In this document: positions 7,204-12,169 of the stretch, one piece after another
How positions within the stretch are numbered: position 1 is the first letter of the stretch
Layout of the letters: each line of letters opens with the position of its first letter
Assembly (NCBI GenBank): GCA_014378155.1
Contig: JACMOF010000002.1
Location: 1-12,169 of the forward strand
DNA length: 12,169 nucleotides
Source: Caulobacter sp.
GTDB lineage: Bacteria; Pseudomonadota; Alphaproteobacteria; Caulobacterales; Caulobacteraceae
Direction: 5' to 3'
Notes under the pieces: generated by a model
Databases searched by the model: none
What the model was told of the DNA's origin: nothing
The model's input: only the letters and a program-made list of their open reading frames with translations
Program-made: the position numbers and the translations under genes

Positions 7204-8378
7204 TGGCTGGCGCCTGTCCTGTTCCAAAGGCGGATGATCCGCTGGTCACCAGCCTGCTGCAGGTGGTCGACTGCAATGTGCGCGGCCTGGTCGAGAGCAG
7301 CTACGGCGCGCTGTTCGCGCCAACCGGCGGCCTTGGCGGATTGCTGACCGCGCTGCTCACCATTTTCGTCGCGCTGTTTGGCTACCAGTTGCTGCTGGGT
7401 CGCGCGCAACTGCGCATCAGCGACCTGGCCATGACAATGATCAAGCTGGGCGCCGTGCTGGCCCTGACCACCCAGTGGAGCACCTATCAGACGGTGGTCT
7501 ACGCCTTCCTGTTTGACGGTCCCCGGGCGATCGCCAACGCCATGCTGGGCGGCGGAGACGCCCAGGGCGCCGCGCCGCAAGTCGATGTGTTCGCGCGGCT
7601 GCAACAGACCTTCGACCTGCTTCAGGTCTATGCCGCCGAATATGCCAAACAGGCTCCGGGCACGGCCTCACCCTTGATCGGCGGCGCGGGCTTCGGAGCC
7701 TTTGGCCTGACGGCGGCGTCGGCCATCCTGCTGCTCTCCAGCCTGGGCGTGCTGCTGGCGGCCAAGATCGTGCTGGGCCTGTTGCTGGCCCTGGGGCCGA
7801 TCTTCATCGCCCTGCTGCTTTTCGACACGACGCGGGGCGTGTTCGAGGGCTGGCTCCGCGCCAGCCTGGCCTTCGCCTTCGCGCCCCTGGCCATCGTGCT
7901 GCTGCTGGGCGTGGCCCTGACCCTGATCGAGCCCAGCCTGTTGCAGCTGGCCGAGGTGATTGCTCGTAAGCAATATCCGCTGGGGCCGGTCTATGGCGTG
8001 CTGGTCCTGGCCCTGGTGTTCGCCGGTGTCGCCGTCGGCGCCCTGATCGCCGGCGCGATGATCGCCAACGGCCTTCGATTACCACGGGCTCGCAAGACGC
8101 CGACGCCCTCGGACCAGGCGGCCACGAACGCCAATGCTGATGTCATCGTCAGCCAGCCACGCGCGGTGCGCATCGCCGCTGCCGCTGCCGCCCTTGACCG
8201 CCGGGACATCCAGATGATGGCCAGCGATGGCGCCAGCACGGACCGGCGGACCTCGGTCACGACGGTGATCGATCGCGGCGCCGCGCCGACCTTCGCCGCC
8301 GAGCCCCGGCTTGGCCAGGCCCCCCGACGTAACGCCAGCCCGCGACGCATCCGCGCCGGCGGCAGGAGCGCGCGATGA
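7203..8378 (+). CDS. virB6: VirB6/TrbL polytopic channel protein
   Basis: VirB6 is the multi-pass inner-membrane component thought to form part of the substrate path. The 391-residue product has hydrophobic segments at about 44-62, 76-92, 169-188, 188-206, 222-241 and 262-287. The stretch ALGPIFIALLLFDTTRGVF (196-214), followed by an FxGWLR-like element, is the characteristic VirB6/TrbL signature. The last ~100 residues form a hydrophilic, Ala/Arg-rich tail ending in a cluster of arginines. Two cysteines (5 and 24) lie before the first helix. ATG 7203 is chosen because GGAG sits eight bases upstream; an adjacent in-frame GTG at 7200 would add one residue. The stop overlaps virB8 (ATGA), so there is no space for virB7 here. 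Confidence 0.92.
   Translation: MAGACPVPKADDPLVTSLLQVVDCNVRGLVESSYGALFAPTGGLGGLLTALLTIFVALFGYQLLLGRAQLRISDLAMTMIKLGAVLALTTQWSTYQTVVYAFLFDGPRAIANAMLGGGDAQGAAPQVDVFARLQQTFDLLQVYAAEYAKQAPGTASPLIGGAGFGAFGLTAASAILLLSSLGVLLAAKIVLGLLLALGPIFIALLLFDTTRGVFEGWLRASLAFAFAPLAIVLLLGVALTLIEPSLLQLAEVIARKQYPLGPVYGVLVLALVFAGVAVGALIAGAMIANGLRLPRARKTPTPSDQAATNANADVIVSQPRAVRIAAAAAALDRRDIQMMASDGASTDRRTSVTTVIDRGAAPTFAAEPRLGQAPRRNASPRRIRAGGRSAR
8364..8368 (+). promoter_or_regulatory. Ribosome binding site of virB8
   Basis: AGGAG lies six bases before ATG 8375, inside the end of virB6. It is one of the strongest such sites in the operon and fixes the virB8 start. Confidence 0.65.
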
Positions 8379-9112
8379 ACGATTTCTCCCCCGGCAAGAC
8401 GCCCTTCAAGGGGCGGCAGGCGGCTTATGATCAGGCCGCCTCCTGGGCGTCCGACATTCATGGCAGCCTGCGCGCCTCGCGGCGCGTGGCCTGGATCATC
8501 GCGGCGGCCGCGGTCGCGGTGGCGGTCCTGGAGGCCGTGGCCATCGCCCTGATGGCGCCCCTCAAGACCGTCGTGCCCTACACCATCGTCGTCGATCGCC
8601 AGACCGGCTATGTCGAGACCTCTCGGGGCCTGCAGACCGGCCCTCTGACCCAGAACGCTGCCGTCACCCAGGCCTTTGTCGTGCAATATGTGCTAGCGCG
8701 CGAGACCTTCGACGCCACCGATCTGCGCGAGAACTATCGCAAGGTCACCCTGTGGTCCGCCGGCTCGGCCCGCGCCCAGTATCAGCTGGGCCTGGACCGC
8801 AAGACGCCATCCAGCCCGCTGAATCTCTATCCGGCGACCACGATCCTCAGCACACAGATCAAGAGCGTGTCGCTGATGAGCCCGACAACGGCCCTGGTGC
8901 GGTTTGACACCCTGCGGCGCGACTCCGGGGCGATCATGGGTGAGCAACGATCCTATGCGGCGGTGATGACCTTCCGCTACAGCGGCGCGCCGATGAAAAT
9001 GGGCGATCGGTTCCTCAATCCGCTCGGCTTCCAGGTGCTGTCCTATCGCCGCGACGCCGAGGCGACGGCGGCGGGCTCCGTGCGCCTGGACCAGGCGGGC
9101 GGCACGCCATGA
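8375..9112 (+). CDS. virB8: VirB8 inner-membrane assembly factor
   Basis: VirB8 is a bitopic inner-membrane protein with a periplasmic NTF2-like domain that nucleates assembly of the secretion channel. The 245-residue product has a short cytoplasmic N-terminus, one membrane helix (about 38-60, after RASRR) and a periplasmic domain (about 65-230). In the domain, VPYTIVVDRQTGYVE follows the helix directly, and the conserved C-terminal element is NPLGFQVLSYRRD (215-227). Length and architecture are normal for the family. The start overlaps the virB6 stop by four bases and the stop overlaps virB9 by four, which argues for equal expression with its neighbours. Confidence 0.95.
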   Translation: MNDFSPGKTPFKGRQAAYDQAASWASDIHGSLRASRRVAWIIAAAAVAVAVLEAVAIALMAPLKTVVPYTIVVDRQTGYVETSRGLQTGPLTQNAAVTQAFVVQYVLARETFDATDLRENYRKVTLWSAGSARAQYQLGLDRKTPSSPLNLYPATTILSTQIKSVSLMSPTTALVRFDTLRRDSGAIMGEQRSYAAVMTFRYSGAPMKMGDRFLNPLGFQVLSYRRDAEATAAGSVRLDQAGGTP

Positions 9113-9897
9113 GGGCGATCCTGATCGCCGCAGTGCTGGCGAGCCTCTCGCCCGTGGCGGCGCAAGCGGTACAGGCGCCCAGGCCCGGCGCCACCGACCC
9201 GCGCATCCGCACGGTGATGTACGACCCCGATCAGGTCGTCTCGCTGCGCGGCTTCTTCGGCTACCAGATGATGCTGGAGTTCGCACCCGGCGAGCGGATC
9301 GAGAATGTCTCGATCGGCGACGCGCTTGCGTGGCAGGTCACCCCCAATCGCAAGGCCAACCTGCTGTTTATCAAACCCGTTGAGGCGGCGGCCCCCACCA
9401 ACATGACGGTCGTCACCGACCAGCGACGCTACAGTTTCGAGATGGTGGCGCGAAAGGCGACCGGCCCCAGGCAGGCCGACATGGCCTATGTGGTGCGTTT
9501 TCTGTACCCCCTGGAGACCGTGGCCGTCGGTGTCGAGCCGCCGCCGCCTCCGCCGCCCGAGCGTCGCAACACGGCCTATACCTATACCGGCTCACGCGCG
9601 GCCCTGCCGTCTCTGGTGTTCGACGACGGCCGCTTCACCTATTTCCAGTGGGCCGAAGGTGTGTCGACGCCGGCCCTGTTCCTATTGTCCGCCGACGGCT
9701 CCGAAAGCATCGTCAACTACAGCGTTCGCGACGGCTTTCAGGTCGTTGAACAGTTGGCGCCGCGCTTTCAGCTGCGCAACGGCAAGGATGTGACCACGGT
9801 GATCAACGGCGCCTGGCGCGAGCCCTCGGCCGGCGTTGACGCGCCAAGGCCCAACGACGCCAAGACCGCGCGCGCCGCCGCCGGCGGGAGGCCCTGA
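9109..9897 (+). CDS. virB9: VirB9 outer-membrane core component
   Basis: VirB9 forms, with VirB10 and usually the lipoprotein VirB7, the core complex spanning periplasm and outer membrane. The 262-residue product has a signal peptide (about 1-20, AQA before Val21, or 1-23). Its N-terminal beta domain starts with DPRIRTVMYDPDQV (30-43), and a seven-proline linker lies at 144-150. The C-terminal domain begins with NTAYTYTGS (154-162), a typical VirB9 CTD signature, and includes FTYFQW and the end strand VTTVINGAW. The signal peptide has no lipobox cysteine, so VirB9 itself is not a lipoprotein replacing VirB7. A ~25-residue Ala/Arg/Pro-rich tail follows the last strand. The start shares four bases with the virB8 stop. 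Confidence 0.95.
   Translation: MRAILIAAVLASLSPVAAQAVQAPRPGATDPRIRTVMYDPDQVVSLRGFFGYQMMLEFAPGERIENVSIGDALAWQVTPNRKANLLFIKPVEAAAPTNMTVVTDQRRYSFEMVARKATGPRQADMAYVVRFLYPLETVAVGVEPPPPPPPERRNTAYTYTGSRAALPSLVFDDGRFTYFQWAEGVSTPALFLLSADGSESIVNYSVRDGFQVVEQLAPRFQLRNGKDVTTVINGAWREPSAGVDAPRPNDAKTARAAAGGRP
9886..9891 (+). promoter_or_regulatory. Ribosome binding site of virB10
   Basis: GGGAGG lies five bases before ATG 9897, within the last codons of virB9. It is the best Shine-Dalgarno match I see in the operon and supports strong independent initiation of virB10 in addition to coupling through the TGATG overlap. Confidence 0.65.
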
Positions 9898-11072
9898 TGG
9901 TGGACGCGCGCGATCCTCGTCCTCTGCCCAGTGACCAGGAACCGCCGATCGATATCGGCGAGAGCCTGCGTCCGGCCGTGGCGGGGGCGGAAAGCAAGAA
10001 CGGCTTGTGGCTTGCCCTTGGCGTGGCCGCCATCCTGGCCATCGTCATGTTCGTCTGGCTCAGCGCCCAGCGCGCAGACCGTACGCGCTTGGCGAACGCC
10101 CAACTGGGCGCGGCGGGTGTCTCGACGGTGGCGACCATAGATTCCGCGCCGCCGCCGGCCCTGCTGGTCGCCGAGACGGCGGGCCGCGACGCGCTTTTGC
10201 CGCCACCGCCGCCCTTGTTGCCTGACACGAGCGCCATCCCCACCCCTGTCGCGGCCGCCTACAACGCCGTGCCGGTGATCATCGGGTCGCCCCCACCCGC
10301 GCCGCGCATAGATCCGGGCGTTCATCGTCGCGCCCCCGCGCTGATCGTCGATCTGGCCGAGGGTCCGGCGGGCGGCGCGGGCAACACGACCCTGACCGGA
10401 CTCGCCGCCGCCGCCCAGGTTAAGCCCGGCGGTCCGACCGGCCCGGCCCTGAACGGCGACGAGGCCTTTGCCCAGCGCGTCGGAGCGACCGAGCCCGAGA
10501 GCGCCCAGGCGACCATGCTGCGCAATCCGCAGTCGGTTGTGCCCCAGGGTGCGATGATCCCGGCGGTGCTTGAAACCGCGCTCAGTTCTGATCTCCCAGG
10601 CTTCACCCGCGCCGTGGTCAGCCGCGACGTCCGCAGCTTTGATGGCTCGACGGTGCTGATCCCACGCGGTAGCCGGGTCATCGGCCAGTACCGCAGCGGC
10701 CTGGCCCAGGGCCAGTCCCGCGCCTTTGTGATCTGGACGCGGATCCTGCGGCCGGACGGCGCCTCGATCCAGATCGCCTCGTCGGGCGCCGATGCGCTGG
10801 GCCGGGCGGGCATGGATGGCCAGGTCGATCGGCACTTCTTCCAGCGGTTCGGCGGCGCGATCCTGCTGTCTGTGGTCAATGGCGCGGTGGCGGGTCTTTC
10901 GGAGCGCGCCAGCACCCAGATCGTCATCGGCTCCAGCCAGGACGCCGCCAGCCTGGGGGCCTTGGCCCAGCCGGCCAACATCTCGCCGACCATCAAGGTG
11001 CCACAAGGCTCGCCGATCCGCATCTTCGTGGCCCGCGACCTGGATTTCTCGCCGGTGGGCGGTGTGCGATGA
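9897..11072 (+). CDS. virB10: VirB10 envelope-spanning core component
   Basis: VirB10 (TrbI family) spans both membranes and transmits ATP-dependent changes from the inner-membrane ATPases to the outer-membrane pore. The 391-residue product has a short cytoplasmic N-terminus, one membrane helix (about 37-56) and a long Pro/Ala-rich periplasmic linker (about 80-200, with a PPPPP run at 102-106). The C-terminal beta-barrel domain (about 205-391) contains IPAVLET (221-227) and IPRGSRVIGQY (255-265). The helical segment FFQRFGGAILLSVVNGAV (314-331) corresponds to the antenna that forms the outer-membrane pore in known structures. The protein ends soon after VPQGSPIRIFVARDLDF, as expected. Overlaps link it to virB9 (TGATG) and virB11 (ATGA). 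Confidence 0.96.
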   Translation: MVDARDPRPLPSDQEPPIDIGESLRPAVAGAESKNGLWLALGVAAILAIVMFVWLSAQRADRTRLANAQLGAAGVSTVATIDSAPPPALLVAETAGRDALLPPPPPLLPDTSAIPTPVAAAYNAVPVIIGSPPPAPRIDPGVHRRAPALIVDLAEGPAGGAGNTTLTGLAAAAQVKPGGPTGPALNGDEAFAQRVGATEPESAQATMLRNPQSVVPQGAMIPAVLETALSSDLPGFTRAVVSRDVRSFDGSTVLIPRGSRVIGQYRSGLAQGQSRAFVIWTRILRPDGASIQIASSGADALGRAGMDGQVDRHFFQRFGGAILLSVVNGAVAGLSERASTQIVIGSSQDAASLGALAQPANISPTIKVPQGSPIRIFVARDLDFSPVGGVR

Positions 11073-12076
11073 ACGCTCGAGTGGGCGAGCCGCGCGTCTA
11101 TCTCGACGCCTATCTGCGACCGCTGGCCGAATGGCTGACGCGCGACGACATCACCGACATCCTGATCAACGCGCCTGGCGAAGTCTGGGTGGAGACCATC
11201 GGTGGCGGCCTCGAGCGTCACGACGCGCCTGAACTCACCGAAACCGCCCTGTGGCGCCTGGTCACTCAGATCGCCGCCCTGGGCAATCAGGGGATCAGTC
11301 GCGAGCATCCACTGCTGGCCGCCAGCCTCCCGGACGGCGCGCGGGTGCAGGTCGCGGCGCCGCCCGCGACGCGTGGACCCATGGCCCTGGCGATCCGCAA
11401 GCACGTGGTCACCGACCTGAACATTGACGACTATGCCGCCGCCGGGGCCTTCGATGGCGCGCGCCGGGTCAGCCTGGACGCCCGCGCCACCCTCGACGAG
11501 GAACTGCAGGCCTTGCTCGACGCCGACGACATCGCCGCCTTTCTGAAGCTGGCGGTGCGCGGCCGCAAGAACATCATCGTCTCCGGCGGCACCTCGACGG
11601 GCAAGACCACCTTCCTCAACGCCCTGGTCAAGGCCATCCCGCGCGACGAGCGGCTGATCCTGATTGAGGACACGGCCGAGGTGCGGCTAGATCGGCCCAA
11701 CGCCGTCGGCCTGATCGCGGCGCGCGGCGGACAGGGCGAGGCGCGCATCAGTGTCGAGGACCTGCTGCAGGCCTCGCTGCGGATGCGGCCCGATCGCATC
11801 ATCCTGGGTGAACTGCGCGGGGCCGAGGCCTATAGCTTCCTGCGGGCCGTCAATTCGGGTCACCCCGGCTCGATCACCACGGTCCACGCCGACAGTCCGC
11901 GCGCCGCCGTCGAGCAGATCGCCCTGATGGTCATGCAAGCCGGCGCGAACCTGGGGCGCGGCGAGATCGTCGACTATGTCGGGGCGGTCATAGACGTTGC
12001 GGTGCAGTTGTCGCGACGCGATGGCCGGCGGCTCGTGTCGGAGATTGCCTTCAAGCCCGGCTCGGCTTCGCGCTAA
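11069..12076 (+). CDS. virB11: VirB11 hexameric traffic ATPase
   Basis: VirB11 is a cytoplasmic hexameric ATPase of the type II/IV secretion family that switches the machine between pilus building and substrate transfer. The 335-residue product has an N-terminal domain (about 1-150) and a RecA-like C-terminal domain. The latter carries Walker A GGTSTGKT (173-180), the Asp box LILIEDTAEVRL (196-207), Walker B RIILGELRG (243-251) and the His box GHPGSITTVHA (264-274). All are intact. The gene ends in TAA at 12074-12076, at a normal family length, just before the low-complexity edge of the window, so it appears complete. It is the last virB gene visible; virD4 might follow outside the window. 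Confidence 0.97.
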   Translation: MNARVGEPRVYLDAYLRPLAEWLTRDDITDILINAPGEVWVETIGGGLERHDAPELTETALWRLVTQIAALGNQGISREHPLLAASLPDGARVQVAAPPATRGPMALAIRKHVVTDLNIDDYAAAGAFDGARRVSLDARATLDEELQALLDADDIAAFLKLAVRGRKNIIVSGGTSTGKTTFLNALVKAIPRDERLILIEDTAEVRLDRPNAVGLIAARGGQGEARISVEDLLQASLRMRPDRIILGELRGAEAYSFLRAVNSGHPGSITTVHADSPRAAVEQIALMVMQAGANLGRGEIVDYVGAVIDVAVQLSRRDGRRLVSEIAFKPGSASR

Positions 12077-12169
12077 AACCTCGGATAGTTGATACAATCG
12101 CGGGGGGGGGCTTTTCTGGGGCCCCCGCCCGTTTCTGGGGCCCACCCCCCCCCCTGCGCCGGCTGGGGG
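12077..12169. other. Low-complexity G/C-homopolymer end, probable contig-edge artefact
   Basis: The first ~24 bases look ordinary. They are followed by a run of nine G (12102-12110) and a run of ten C (12145-12154), then a closing G run. A 12-base word, TTTCTGGGGCCC, occurs twice (12113-12124 and 12132-12143). This composition is unlike the rest of the window and is typical of low-quality read ends in assemblies. No gene or terminator can be supported here. Confidence 0.6.
12113..12143 (+). repeat. Short direct repeat TTTCTGGGGCCC, two copies
   Basis: Two identical 12-base copies start 19 bases apart (12113-12124 and 12132-12143), with CCGCCCG between them. They lie inside the suspect low-complexity end, so the repeat may be a sequencing or assembly artefact and not a biological element. 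Confidence 0.5.

Noticed and set aside
5896..7227. 443-codon open frame on the minus strand across virB4
   Set aside because: The plus strand carries intact Walker motifs here; the antisense product has no recognisable features.
7200..8378. A virB5 or virB7 gene hidden at the virB4/virB6 or virB6/virB8 junction
   Set aside because: Both junctions are direct overlaps, and no in-frame small lipoprotein or pilus-tip-like protein was seen in other frames there.
9768..11006. 412-codon open frame on the minus strand across virB10
   Set aside because: Antisense shadow of virB10, Arg/Gly-rich, no signal peptide or domain.

Overview
The window is very GC-rich with strong G/C preference at third codon positions. 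Its genes look alphaproteobacterial, most like Caulobacter or a close relative (Caulobacterales). The taxonomic guess rests on composition, gene families and the tightly packed overlapping operon style, not on a database search.

Layout. (1) Positions 1-1427 (+): the 3' part of a gene for an autotransporter, with DUF4394-like repeats followed by a C-terminal beta-barrel domain. (2) 1439-1465: a strong GC hairpin between two convergent genes, probably a shared terminator. (3) 1466-2526 (-): two overlapping genes, a HupE/UreJ-family membrane protein and an unassigned 160-residue membrane protein, translated in that order. (4) 2667-3479 (+): a divergently transcribed secreted DUF4198 protein. HupE and DUF4198 proteins are both associated with uptake of nickel or cobalt, so these three genes may form one metal-handling locus. 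(5) 3565-12076 (+): a nine-gene type IV secretion operon in the order virB1, virB2, virB3, virB4, virB6, virB8, virB9, virB10, virB11. (6) 12077-12169: low-complexity G/C homopolymers that look like a poor-quality contig end.

How the secretion genes fit together. VirB1 would locally open the peptidoglycan. VirB2 is the pilin. VirB3, VirB4, VirB6 and VirB8 form the inner-membrane complex. VirB9 and VirB10 form the envelope-spanning core. VirB4 and VirB11 are ATPases with intact Walker motifs. Six of the eight gene junctions overlap as ATGA or TGATG, so the operon is strongly translationally coupled. There is no physical room for virB5 (normally between virB4 and virB6) or virB7 (normally between virB6 and virB8). 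No virD4 coupling protein, relaxase, integrase or effector gene lies inside the window, so its substrate (DNA or protein) cannot be decided here.

No RNA genes, CRISPR arrays or insertion sequences were seen. I did not find a clearly new biological system. The most unusual points are the virB operon without virB5 and virB7, and the unassigned membrane gene coupled to hupE.
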